Origin: Prevotella sp. AGR2160
GTDB lineage: Bacteria > Bacteroidota > Bacteroidia > Bacteroidales > Bacteroidaceae
Reading direction: 5' to 3'
Length of the DNA: 64,000 nt
Assembly (NCBI RefSeq): GCF_000424185.1
Contig: NZ_AUJK01000003.1
Location: 62,001-126,000 of the forward strand
Shown here: positions 42,485-52,200 of the stretch, in pieces
How the letters are laid out: each line of letters opens with the position of its first letter
Position numbering within the stretch: the first letter of the stretch is position 1
Made by a program: the position numbers and the translations under genes
Notes under the pieces: model-generated
The model's database searches: none
Seen by the model: only the letters and a program-made list of their open reading frames with translations
Told to the model about the DNA's origin: nothing

Positions 42485-42910
42485 ATGAAGAAGATGATGA
42501 TTCTCGCGGCATCACTGCTGGTGGCAATGACGCTGCACGCACAGAGCAACCGCACTGTTGAGACCCAGCGCGATCAGTATGGACATATCACGGGCACGGC
42601 GGAGACAACGACTGACAGCCGTGGCAACCAAACGACGGTCTATAAGGATCAGTACGGACATATCACGGCACGCAGTGAGACGCGCCCATCGTATAACGGC
42701 TCCACGACAACGACCTACAAGGATCAGTATGGTCATATCACGGGCACGAGCAACACGCGCCCGTCCTACAACGGCTCTACGACAACAACCTACAAGGACC
42801 AATACGGCCATATCACCGGCAGCAGCGAGACGCGCCCGTCATACAACGGTACGACCACAACTTATAAGGATCAGTACGGCCATATCACGGGCACGAGCAC
42901 GACGAGATAA
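42485..42910 (+). CDS. Small secreted protein with 25-residue tandem repeats
   Basis: A 141-residue protein with a signal peptide (1-20, ending LHAQ) followed by tandem repeats built on YKDQYGHITG, then SETRPSYNGSTTTT. Two 75-base units (42644-42718, 42719-42793), one 72-base unit (42794-42865) and partial units at both ends are visible. The DNA copies differ mostly at third codon positions, so the repeat is old and kept at protein level. No membrane anchor, lipobox or catalytic motif is seen. The function is unknown; the tyrosine- and threonine-rich repeats suggest an extracellular fibre or binding surface. Its stop directly abuts the stop of the convergent lipoprotein gene. Confidence 0.8.
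   Translation: MKKMMILAASLLVAMTLHAQSNRTVETQRDQYGHITGTAETTTDSRGNQTTVYKDQYGHITARSETRPSYNGSTTTTYKDQYGHITGTSNTRPSYNGSTTTTYKDQYGHITGSSETRPSYNGTTTTYKDQYGHITGTSTTR
42644..42865 (+). repeat. Coding tandem repeat, 75/75/72 bases
   Basis: Three units, each beginning with AAGGAYCARTAYGG, lie inside the secreted repeat-protein gene. The third lost one codon. Confidence 0.85.
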
Positions 42911-44389
42911 TTATTTCACGACCGTCGGGATGCGCTTATCGGAAAGGATGCTCCTCCCGGCGGCACGCTCATCGAACTTGACTTTGCGGGCCGTGAAATC
43001 GGGTGTGTTGTAACTATCCAATAAACGGTCATAATACTCCGCGGGATGGCGCTGGGGTAATAGGAACGGTTTACTGATATGTCCCTTGTCGTCGATGCTC
43101 GCCAGATAAAGGCGAGTATAGAGGCCATTCTCACGGCGCGACGTGAAGACAAACCAGTGACTGTTGGCGCTCCAGTTATGCCAGCTGTCCGTATTCTTGC
43201 TGTTGCACTCCGTCATCGGACGGGCTTTTCCCGTACGAAGATCGAACAGCCAGTTATCAGCCTCTTTATGCCAAATGGGAAAACAACCATAATCACTCAA
43301 CGTAAACATGATATAACGACCGTCATAGGACGGACGCGGATGATTCGCGCTCTTCCCGATCTGTCGGGCGTTGAAGATCGTATCAACACGGCCGACGGTC
43401 TTTCCCGTCTTCGGATCGAAGCCCACCCGACAGAGATTATACCGGATATTCTTATAATGTGCCGGAATATCCCACGCTTGTGAAGAGACGAAATAAAGCG
43501 TACGACCATCGGGAGAGAACACGGGATAATTCTCGTAATGATCCTTCGTCATCACCGTCGGATTAAGAACAATCTCATGGGTGGAAGGATGATAGATCAA
43601 AATATCTGAACTCTGGTCAAACACCTCAATACGCTCGCTGCGTACGGCATGGAAGCTCTGGTGCGTCTGATTCGTACTGTAAGCGACCCATTGGCCTGAC
43701 GGATGCCAGTAAGGATAGACCATAGAACCGTGGAGGGAGTCGTTCTTCGCCTGCAGCCATTCATCCTTTCCGTCATGATGGATCAGTGTGGCACCATGAT
43801 CGCCGCGAACATGGAAGGTGAACTGCGACGGATTAGTACGGTTGGACGTATGACAGTTGACGCAGGCACCAGGGGCGGCGGTATTCTCAAAGATCGCCGT
43901 TTCATCAAAGTTACTCAAGTCCCGCTGATAGATTCCCATCATGCCATAGACCTCGTAACCTGGAGCGATACGACGGTAGGTAAGTCCCCAGTCGCCGAGA
44001 GCGTAAGGGCTGACAGTCATCGTGAAGTCACGGAATTGCTTCCACTGTCCGTCCTGTTCCACACAGACGGTAAACGTCAGTTTTCCACCTTTGTTCTGGG
44101 CCGTCAGGGCGTGCCAGTCGTCGACATCAAAATCGACATCTTCACCATTCGTATGCAGTTCTCCACCCTTGCTGCCTTTCACCGTGACATCGATACAGTC
44201 GTAACTGCCTCCGGTGAAGTCAAAATCCATCGGCGCAATCTCAGCAGGGATAGTCACGCCGGCATAGTCGGGATAGATCGCCGGTAGTGTGTCCACTCTC
44301 GTGACATTCTCCGGCGTCGAGGAACAGGCAGCCAGCAACAGTGCCGTAACACCGGCTGCCAGATATTTCATATATTTCGTTTTCATCAT
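42911..44389 (-). CDS. Lipoprotein with TolB-like propeller and one c-type heme motif
   Basis: A 492-residue lipoprotein: MMKTKYMKYLAAGVTALLLAAC ends in a lipobox Cys. The middle and C-terminal parts contain PD40/TolB-like propeller blades (MVYPYWHPSGQWVAYSTNQT, YPVFSPDGRTLYFVSS, HPRPSYDGRYIMFTLSDYG, WHNWSANSHWFVFTSRR). Residues about 176-182 read GACVNCH, a CxxCH heme-attachment motif, in a segment with several His. A single heme in a propeller lipoprotein suggests a redox or sensory role; this is inference. It follows the membrane protein gene with only three bases between stop and start and converges with the repeat-protein gene. Confidence 0.82.
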   Translation of the reverse strand: MMKTKYMKYLAAGVTALLLAACSSTPENVTRVDTLPAIYPDYAGVTIPAEIAPMDFDFTGGSYDCIDVTVKGSKGGELHTNGEDVDFDVDDWHALTAQNKGGKLTFTVCVEQDGQWKQFRDFTMTVSPYALGDWGLTYRRIAPGYEVYGMMGIYQRDLSNFDETAIFENTAAPGACVNCHTSNRTNPSQFTFHVRGDHGATLIHHDGKDEWLQAKNDSLHGSMVYPYWHPSGQWVAYSTNQTHQSFHAVRSERIEVFDQSSDILIYHPSTHEIVLNPTVMTKDHYENYPVFSPDGRTLYFVSSQAWDIPAHYKNIRYNLCRVGFDPKTGKTVGRVDTIFNARQIGKSANHPRPSYDGRYIMFTLSDYGCFPIWHKEADNWLFDLRTGKARPMTECNSKNTDSWHNWSANSHWFVFTSRRENGLYTRLYLASIDDKGHISKPFLLPQRHPAEYYDRLLDSYNTPDFTARKVKFDERAAGRSILSDKRIPTVVK

Positions 44390-44392
44390 GAA

Positions 44393-46171
44393 TTAATATA
44401 TCGCTTTACTCTTTTCTTTCTCGGGCCGCAGCTGGACCTTTACGAGCATATAGCTCCAGAAAGTATTGCCAAGGGGCGGCGTAATCAAAGACGGATCCTT
44501 TTTGTTGCGCATATACGTTTCGATAAACTGCGCCATGGCCTGCTGCCACTGCGGATCAATACTGTAAGGCATACCATCGAAACTGTTATGCTTCTGTGTC
44601 CAGTCGTAGAGCAGGCCCTGCTGGATGGCGTATGGGATATGATCCGTATAACCGGCAAAACGACCGATAGGATAATAGGCCATAAACTTCTGCATATTCC
44701 GGTTGACGAGCTCGCAGGCCATCAAATATTCGTAGGCATTCTTATTCTCGTGACAGTGGCTGAAGAGGAGACCAAGCATCTGGTCCATTTCCGTATCACT
44801 GAAGAGATAATCCTTGGTCACACGATAGCGGCGCAACTTCCCATAGACGGGATCGGCATTGATGAGATTCTCATGCCCCAACAGAGCTAACTGACGGTTG
44901 GCCCATGCACTATAGAATAAGGTATGCTGAAGTTCATGAAGCAGTTTCTCGGCCACAGCGTAATGACCATTGATGATCTCACAGGCGATGATACGCTGTT
45001 CCAAACGACCACTGCGACGGAAATTAGGGATGGCCTGCTGGGCCTCAAACATATATCGTTCGGCATCATTGACCATACCCAGGGAATAGAAGATCTCCCC
45101 CGTAGAGACCGGTGAAAGCATATCACGCGTGAACGGTGGGAAGAGGCCCTCTTCCCCATTCTGATAGAACTCGAAGAGGCGGTCGCAGAGCTGGCCTTGC
45201 TGACTGAGCGCAAAGTTGACACAAGAGACACCGAGCGGCGTCGTCGGTTGTTGCTTCTCCGCCTTGCTGATAATCTTGTCCCAGGCATGGACACGCACGA
45301 GATAGTCGTACTCGACCATCTGATGCTCAAGGTTATTGTAACTATAGAGAATGACGGCAGCACCACCGAAGAGGAACACCATATATTCCAGAAGTACCAC
45401 CCATATCTTACGAGTCTCCTGCAACAGACTGACGACCACGGGCCACACCGTCACAAGGATCATCATGAAGATCTGGCCCAGCGGCACATAGGCGGGATAA
45501 CGATAATAGTTAAGTCCACCGAACAGCCGGTAGAGGGGTTCGGGACGGAACTGAGCGATGATGAGAATCACCGCAACGGCATAGATAAAAGTAAAAAGGT
45601 AAAAAAGTAAAGAATGAAAATCACGGAAGAGACCGTAGAAGACGAGCATGAGCGTCACGGGACCGAAGAGCCAGTAACCGACGGACTGGGAAAGGACCAT
45701 GAAGATTACCCTTGCCGTACGTGTGGACAGACGACAGTAAAGGACCATCAGTGCCATCACAGCAATCAAAGAAATGAGGAATGACGGCAACACATGTACG
45801 TCACTCATATACCAGAGCATGGCAAGGGCCGGGATAAAGGTCAGCGGATACCAGCCTTTCCGCATGCCGTTTTGTCGGCATAGACAAGCCGTCAGTTGCT
45901 GGAAGGTCCAGAACAACAGCGCCGTCAACAAGGCACCCAAGACATAAAGATAGTTGAACTGGGTGATAAACTCGGCAATATAGTCGCTCAGGCCGCCGGG
46001 GGCAGCGAGACGGCTACAGAAATAGGAGGGGGTGAAAAGGAACAGCTGATACTGTTCCTGAAAACTCAAGTCGCTGACACCCCAAAGGGCAAAGAAAGCA
46101 AAGATGAGCAGGGCAAAGATCACCGAAGAGAGGAAATCAGTATGCCGAAAGACGGACAGCGTTTTTTTCAT
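44393..46171 (-). CDS. DUF6057-like multi-pass membrane protein with TPR-like tail
   Basis: A 592-residue protein with about ten transmembrane segments in residues 15-290. A soluble helical half (about 300-592) follows with TPR-like patterns (FYSLGMVNDAERYMFEAQQA, LEQRIIACEIINGHYAVAEKLL). No catalytic motif is recognised. It matches my recollection of the Bacteroidales family DUF6057, which cannot be confirmed here. It is translationally close to the heme-motif lipoprotein, so the two probably act together at the envelope. It has its own promoter overlapping the terminator of the sus-type operon. Confidence 0.8.
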   Translation of the reverse strand: MKKTLSVFRHTDFLSSVIFALLIFAFFALWGVSDLSFQEQYQLFLFTPSYFCSRLAAPGGLSDYIAEFITQFNYLYVLGALLTALLFWTFQQLTACLCRQNGMRKGWYPLTFIPALAMLWYMSDVHVLPSFLISLIAVMALMVLYCRLSTRTARVIFMVLSQSVGYWLFGPVTLMLVFYGLFRDFHSLLFYLFTFIYAVAVILIIAQFRPEPLYRLFGGLNYYRYPAYVPLGQIFMMILVTVWPVVVSLLQETRKIWVVLLEYMVFLFGGAAVILYSYNNLEHQMVEYDYLVRVHAWDKIISKAEKQQPTTPLGVSCVNFALSQQGQLCDRLFEFYQNGEEGLFPPFTRDMLSPVSTGEIFYSLGMVNDAERYMFEAQQAIPNFRRSGRLEQRIIACEIINGHYAVAEKLLHELQHTLFYSAWANRQLALLGHENLINADPVYGKLRRYRVTKDYLFSDTEMDQMLGLLFSHCHENKNAYEYLMACELVNRNMQKFMAYYPIGRFAGYTDHIPYAIQQGLLYDWTQKHNSFDGMPYSIDPQWQQAMAQFIETYMRNKKDPSLITPPLGNTFWSYMLVKVQLRPEKEKSKAIY

Positions 46172-46199
46172 TTTAGGCCATGCTTATAAAGTTACTCTG

Positions 46200-46230
46200 C
46201 AAAGGTAAACAAAAAATCGCAAAGGACAAA
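46200..46230 (-). promoter_or_regulatory. Promoter of the DUF6057-like operon
   Basis: Read leftward: TTTG (46227-46230), 19 bases, TACCTTTG (46200-46207). The -33 element lies in the T-tract of the preceding terminator. Confidence 0.7.
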
Positions 46231-46268
46231 AAAACACGGGGGCTCCGCAGGTAAAAAGAGCCCCCGTG
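46226..46268 (-). terminator. Terminator of the susC-susD-lipoprotein operon
   Basis: Read leftward, CACGGGGGCTC (46258-46268) pairs perfectly with GAGCCCCCGTG (46235-46245) and is followed by T-rich sequence. Confidence 0.92.
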
Positions 46269-46289
46269 CAATATTATGGAGAAGAGATT

Positions 46290-47465
46290 TTATTTCTTCA
46301 CGACGAAATGCCAGAAGGTACCCTCACCACTCGGAGTGGTGTGCTGGGCACGGATATAAAGATCGGTATCCGTCACCTTCGTGATCTCGAAGTTGTGGCA
46401 CTCCTTGTAGTTCTCGTTGATAAGGTACGGGAATACAATGTTGCCGGCTCCACTCGTGATGAGATTGCAGATGACATTCGTATTTGCGTTGCGCGTAGAG
46501 AAGTCGAGCTTGAAAGTACCTGTACCACTCTTGTCACCACGGGTGTTGCTCTCATCGTCAATCGTCGTGGTCAGCGTGCCGTTCTTCCAGGAGAACGTCA
46601 TCTCACCGTAGGAACCACCCTGACCCGTTACATCAGTTGTCCACCAACTGCCTGCGGCATCGGTGCTGGCACCGTTACCCCAGTTGTTGCCTTCAGAGAG
46701 AACCCAGGTCTTCGTATTGTCAGCCGTAGAGGCATCCTTCGGGTCACAACCGGTGATGAGCTGGATCTCTGCCGGTGCCTCCGTATAGGTCTTGGCGGTA
46801 TAAGAGCCGAGATCGTAGGTCTTCGTGTTACCAGCGGCATCCATGATATCCACAGTGAGCTCCTGCGGAGTGTCAATACTGTAGGTCGTCAGCGAGCCGA
46901 TGTTCTTGTCGAGGGTCGTAGAGCCCCAGTGGAAGGTGCAGAGCACAGGGTTGACATTGCTGACAATGTTCAGCTTGTTGCCAAGCTTGCCATTGGCATC
47001 CTTGTCCTGCTCCACCTTGATCAGACTCTTGTCGAAGGTACGGCCAAAATGATCGGGCGCACCCGTCTGACCGACACACAGACGTGTCTTGAGCTCATCC
47101 GTAAGATAGGTAATAGTATCCACCTGAACGGTAAGGTCCTTCTCTGCCGGCGTGCCACCGGTATTGGTGGTGAGACACTTGACAGTGTTCTGACCGAGCT
47201 TCGTGAAATAGATCGTTGCATCGGAAGATACCGTGTTGGTCGTATTCTCGATCAACTGGTCAGCCTGCCAGTAGACATTCGTCGGAGAAGAGCAGACAAC
47301 ATGTACCTGGTTGGAGTTCTTGCCATCCACCTGGACCGGCGTGGCAGAGACCTGCAGCTGGTCGGCAGAGACATCGCTCCATTCTGAACCGCCCTCAATG
47401 TCGGACGGGTTGCATGATGCCAGTGCCAAGGCGAGCAGAGGCGCAGCAAATAATATCTTTTTCAT
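46290..47465 (-). CDS. SusE/F-position surface lipoprotein
   Basis: A 391-residue lipoprotein: MKKILFAAPLLALALASC gives a signal peptide with lipobox Cys18. An Ig-like beta region (about 30-115) and a second beta-rich domain (about 120-245) precede a C-terminal domain beginning KTWVLSEGNNWGNGASTDAAG. The third position after susC and susD, and the lipobox, suggest a surface glycan-binding protein. I do not recognise a specific family. It is followed by a strong terminator. Confidence 0.8.
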   Translation of the reverse strand: MKKILFAAPLLALALASCNPSDIEGGSEWSDVSADQLQVSATPVQVDGKNSNQVHVVCSSPTNVYWQADQLIENTTNTVSSDATIYFTKLGQNTVKCLTTNTGGTPAEKDLTVQVDTITYLTDELKTRLCVGQTGAPDHFGRTFDKSLIKVEQDKDANGKLGNKLNIVSNVNPVLCTFHWGSTTLDKNIGSLTTYSIDTPQELTVDIMDAAGNTKTYDLGSYTAKTYTEAPAEIQLITGCDPKDASTADNTKTWVLSEGNNWGNGASTDAAGSWWTTDVTGQGGSYGEMTFSWKNGTLTTTIDDESNTRGDKSGTGTFKLDFSTRNANTNVICNLITSGAGNIVFPYLINENYKECHNFEITKVTDTDLYIRAQHTTPSGEGTFWHFVVKK

Positions 47466-47495
47466 ACTTAGATAGCTTGTTAAACGTTTGACTCT

Positions 47496-49262
47496 TTACC
47501 AGCCCTGATACTCAGAACTGTTGTCCCATCCGGGATTCTGCTCAACACTACCCAGGGAGACCTGGTTCTCCGGCATCTTGAAGAAACCGGCAGTAGCATT
47601 GTAACGGGCAGCATAGCCTCCATTATGGGCCGTATTCTTCGCAGCCTTGCCACAGTAGTAGATCGGCTGGTTGTTCTGTGCCTCCAGAGCGGCGGCAGCG
47701 ATATGCCAGCGACGAATATCATTCCAACGGACACCCTCAAAGGCCAACTCATGACGGCGCTCGTTCTGAAGAGCCTTCAGCGAGTAGGCTGCGATCGGTG
47801 CCAGACCGGCACGGGCGCGGACCGTGTTGATACCACTGACATTCTCCTCCAGCTCACTCTGCATCAACAGGACATCGGCGAAGCGGATCAGCACGAGGTC
47901 GTGGATGTTATCGAGCTGCATGTTATTACCATAACCGCCGCTCAGACCACCTTTATCTCCGTACATGATATCCTCGAAACAGCAGACATATTTGCCGTCA
48001 CTGGTCTTGGCGCTGACAGGAGCAAGCTTCTTCTCAAAGTAGTCTGTCTCCTGAACGAAATCACTCCAGCCACCTTTCTTATAAGCCGGGAGCTTGTTGA
48101 CATCTTGAATGGAAGCCTCCAGACGCGGGTCGTTGGGCTCATCAGCCTGCCATTCCTTCACGAGGTTCGGAGCGACAGGACCGGCACCCCAGCCCTGACC
48201 GAAGGGGAATGTATTGGCATAATCCTGACCACCACGGATACCGAAGTGGAGGGCATAACCATTCGCGTAACCAATCGTCGTGCTCCAAGAAGAGAGCTTG
48301 TTGAACTTAATGGCGAACATCGACTCGGGGTTGTTGTCGGAAGCTGCCGTCTCATCATTCTCTACCCATTTCAGGCCCTGACCTTTGGTATAAGAATAGT
48401 CCTCAACGGTACACCGGTTCGTATAAGCCCAGAGGTTACGATAGTCGGGAACGAGAGAATAGCCGGACTGCGTGACACAGGTATCGATGCAGTCGCAGAC
48501 CATCTTCTTCGTCAGCGTCGTACCGTTAGGCAGGGCAACCTCTTCCAACGGTTTGTATGTCGTACTGGTGAGATCCTTCAGCTCAGTACCATTGCCATAC
48601 ATGCCGGTATAGAACAGCCAGGCACGACCGAGCATAGCCTCAGCGGTATACTTGTCGACATGACCGTCGTTGCGGCGCTTGGCCGGGAGATACTTGGTAG
48701 CAGCATCATATAGATCCTGCAGGATCTGTCCCCAGAGGACCTTCACGTCACCCTGTTTGATCACCTTACCGGTAGCCTCTGTCATCAAAGGCACATTGCC
48801 GTACATAGAGGCAAGCTCATAATGATAGAAAGCACGGAGGAAGAGGGCTTCTCCCATATCAGTATTACGGACACTCTCGCTGAGCGTCTTAATATTTGGC
48901 AGGGCAGCGATGAGACCATTGGCACGCGAGATGCCGGCATAGCGGTCTTTCCAGAACTGCTCCGTCATATTCTGGTTATAGTTACAGAGCAGATCCTCAG
49001 CCTGCATAAGCTTATCATTGGTACCGCCACCGCCAAGGTTATCATCACTGGCGAGCATGGAGACGTAGAAGAAAGACGCCTGCGGTGTGGCGGAAACTTG
49101 GTTCAGGTTCTCATAGATGGCAGCAAGAGACGCCGTGGCATCTTCCTCCGATGCCGGGAACTTGTCACCGGTAGCCTCCGTGATATCATCGGCATCAAGG
49201 GAGCAGGATGCCAGCGTGAGGCTTACCGTTGCTGCGGACAACAGATATAATAGCTTTTTCAT
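47496..49262 (-). CDS. SusD/RagB family nutrient-binding lipoprotein
   Basis: A 588-residue lipoprotein (MKKLLYLLSAATVSLTLASC, lipobox Cys20) that acts as the lid of a SusC channel at the cell surface. The helical TPR-like scaffold is clear: MGEALFLRAFYHYELASMYG and KYTAEAMLGRAWLFY. The C-terminus has the family ending ALQNERRHELAFEGVRWNDIRRW. It lies 11 bases after susC. The bound substrate cannot be told from sequence. Confidence 0.95.
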   Translation of the reverse strand: MKKLLYLLSAATVSLTLASCSLDADDITEATGDKFPASEEDATASLAAIYENLNQVSATPQASFFYVSMLASDDNLGGGGTNDKLMQAEDLLCNYNQNMTEQFWKDRYAGISRANGLIAALPNIKTLSESVRNTDMGEALFLRAFYHYELASMYGNVPLMTEATGKVIKQGDVKVLWGQILQDLYDAATKYLPAKRRNDGHVDKYTAEAMLGRAWLFYTGMYGNGTELKDLTSTTYKPLEEVALPNGTTLTKKMVCDCIDTCVTQSGYSLVPDYRNLWAYTNRCTVEDYSYTKGQGLKWVENDETAASDNNPESMFAIKFNKLSSWSTTIGYANGYALHFGIRGGQDYANTFPFGQGWGAGPVAPNLVKEWQADEPNDPRLEASIQDVNKLPAYKKGGWSDFVQETDYFEKKLAPVSAKTSDGKYVCCFEDIMYGDKGGLSGGYGNNMQLDNIHDLVLIRFADVLLMQSELEENVSGINTVRARAGLAPIAAYSLKALQNERRHELAFEGVRWNDIRRWHIAAAALEAQNNQPIYYCGKAAKNTAHNGGYAARYNATAGFFKMPENQVSLGSVEQNPGWDNSSEYQGW

Positions 49263-49273
49263 TGATTCAGTTT

Positions 49274-52200
49274 TTAGAATTTAACATTGACACCGATGAG
49301 ATAGGTACGCGGAGAAGGATAGTTGCCGACATCGACACCCGTCACCCAAGGCTCACTGCTGTTGAGAGCCATACCGTTCTCAGGATCCATACCATCGTAA
49401 CCGGTGATGGTGAAGAGGTTCTGTGCGGTGACATAGAGGCGGAGCTGCTGGAACGGGCAGGACTTCCAGATATTCTTGAAGTCGTAGCCGAGCGTAATAT
49501 TCTGCAGACGGAAGTAAGAAGCGTTCTCGCAATAGATATCGGAGATCTGCTGCCAGTTAGGACCGGTGTTACCCGGAGCCAGACGCGGATACTTGTTGGA
49601 GGTACCCTCACCATGCCAGTACTTGTACACCTCTGTGGTGTAGTTCTCATACTGTCCATCGGTGAACTTACGCCAGGAGCGCATCACCTGCTGACCTAAA
49701 GCGCCATAGGTCGTCACACTGAGGTCGAAGCCCTTGTAACCGACGTTGAAACTGAAGCCCATCGTCACATCGGGGTTCGGATCACCGAGCTCGGTCTTAT
49801 CCTCTGCCGTGATCTTGCCATCGCCGTTGACATCGACAAACTTCAGATCACCCGGCTTGATATCAGAGCCCTGGAGAGAGTTGGCAGCATCGCCACCGCA
49901 GTTCTTATCGAGATAAGCCTGGACATCAGCAGCATTCTGCATGACACCCTCTGTCTTATAGCCATAGAAGTAGCCAATGGGATGACCTTCCTCCATACGG
50001 GCCATGATACCCGTGTTCTGAGCCAAGAGGTCATTACCACCTTCATTGTAGTGGTTGGCATTCTTGATCTCCGTAACCTTATTGCTGTTGTAGGCCATAT
50101 TCCAGTTCACGCCATAGGTGAAGTCCTTACCGATACGGTCGTTCCAATTCAGAGCGAGCTCGAAACCAGTGTTACGGACACTACCGGCATTCTGCCACTG
50201 GGTAGAGAAGCCGGAGGTTCCCGGGATCTGAACCTGCACAAGCAGGTCCTTGGTCTTCTTGTAGTACCAGTCGAACGTAGCGCCTAAGCGGCCGTTGAGG
50301 AAACGGGCATCCAAGCCGAGGTCAGTCTGCTCACTGGTCTCCCAAGTCAGATCCTCATTGGCCAGACGGCTGAGGTAAGCACCCTGCGTGGCACTCTCCT
50401 TAGTATTATCGAAGGAATAGTAACCGAGGTCACCATAAGTATAGGTAGCGAGATAGCCGAAGGCATCACCGATATTCTTGTTACCGTTCTGACCCCAGCC
50501 GGCGCGGAACTTCAGGAAGTCAAGCCATTTGGCAGTGGGCTCCATAAACTTCTCATTGGAGATCACCCAACCTGCGGAGAAGGAGGGGAAATATCCCCAG
50601 CGATGTCCCTTGGCGAAACGGGAAGAACCATCAGCACGAAGGATGGCGCTGAACATGTAAGTCTCGTTGTAGTCGTAGTTGATACGGCCGAAGTAAGAGT
50701 TGGCCGTCTCATCGGTGTAAGGAACACCCGTGACGGTGGCGGCACCATTACGATCCTTCGTCAGAGAGAGGTAGCCGTGAGTGAAGTCACCATAGATACT
50801 GTTGGTGGCCATACCAGTGAGGCTCTCTCCCATTCCCGGACGCGTCTGGTAATATTCCGTACCAATCAAGGCATCGAAGTGGTTGTCCTTGATATTGAAC
50901 TTATAGTTCAACGTATGCTGCATACTCCAGTTCCAGCCCAGACCAGCCTGTTGGTTGGTCTCATCGGTCGTGCGGAAACCATCCTTATTGGTCGTGTTGG
51001 CGCTGTAGATGGGGAGGAAGTAACGATAAGAATAAGAGTTCTGGCTGTAGTTGACCTGTCCACGATAGACAAGGCCCTTGATCGGCTGAATCTCAATGTA
51101 ACCAATGGCATTGAGGTTGAAGTTCCGACTCTTGTTGTTGGCGCTCTGACTGTTGACGAGCTGATAGATCGGGTTCAGCGTGTAAGAGTTATAGTTCATC
51201 CAGCCTGCCGTACCGGAATTCTTCAGATCATCGGAATCGAAGTAATTACCGTCGGCATCGTAGATAGGCACACAGGGGTTAGCACGCAAGGCGGTGGAGA
51301 GCACGTTGCTGTACTGGTTACCAATCTGAATACCCTGTTTCTCACGATGCTGGAAATAGACATTCTCACCAAACTTCACGACATCGAGACCTTTGTCATT
51401 ACGATAGATGACATGCTCGGAGTTCAAACGGAAGGTGAAACGACGGAAGTCAGACTTGGCATATTGACCACCAAGAATACCATCCTGATACTGATAGCCG
51501 ACACCCGTAGAGAACTTGCTGCGGTCACTACCACCCGTGACATTGATAGCATGGTTCGTAGTGATGGCATTCTTGTTGCGAAGGGCATCAAGCCAGTTGG
51601 TACCGGGATTCGTACCATTCCGGTAAGCCTCCAAAAGATCGGCATCAATATATTTTGACCAGTCGTAGGCACTGCCACCATTGTTCATGGCCACCATGTC
51701 CTGAACCTGCATATACTGCTTGGCATTGAGGAGCTGAGGAATCTTGTACATGTTCTGCCAACCGATGTTACCATCGTAGCTGACCTGTACACGGCCCTGC
51801 TTACCTTGTTTCGTGGTGATCAAGATGACACCATTGGCACCATTGGCACCGTAGATGGCAGCAGAGGCGGCATCCTTCAAGACATCGATACGCTCGATAT
51901 CGGCAGGGTTGAGGTTGTTGATATCGCCACCGGCAACACCGTCGATGACATAGATAGGTTTCGTGTCACTGTTCGTACCAGCACCACGGACGGCAACCTT
52001 GAAGCCGTCACCCGGCTGACCGGAGACAGCGGTGATGTTCACACCCGGCGTCTGGCTCTGCAGGGCTCCGAGAACCTGCGTGGTGTTCAACTTCTCGATG
52101 TTGTCACCCTTGACCTCGACAGTAGCACCCGTGACCAACTTCTTCTTCTGAACACCGTAACCGACGACGACGACATCCTCGAGGGTCTTGTCGTCAACCT

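Noticed and set aside
42644..42865. Tandem 75-base repeats considered as a CRISPR array
   Set aside because: The units are contiguous coding repeats without spacers, in frame, and differ at third codon positions.
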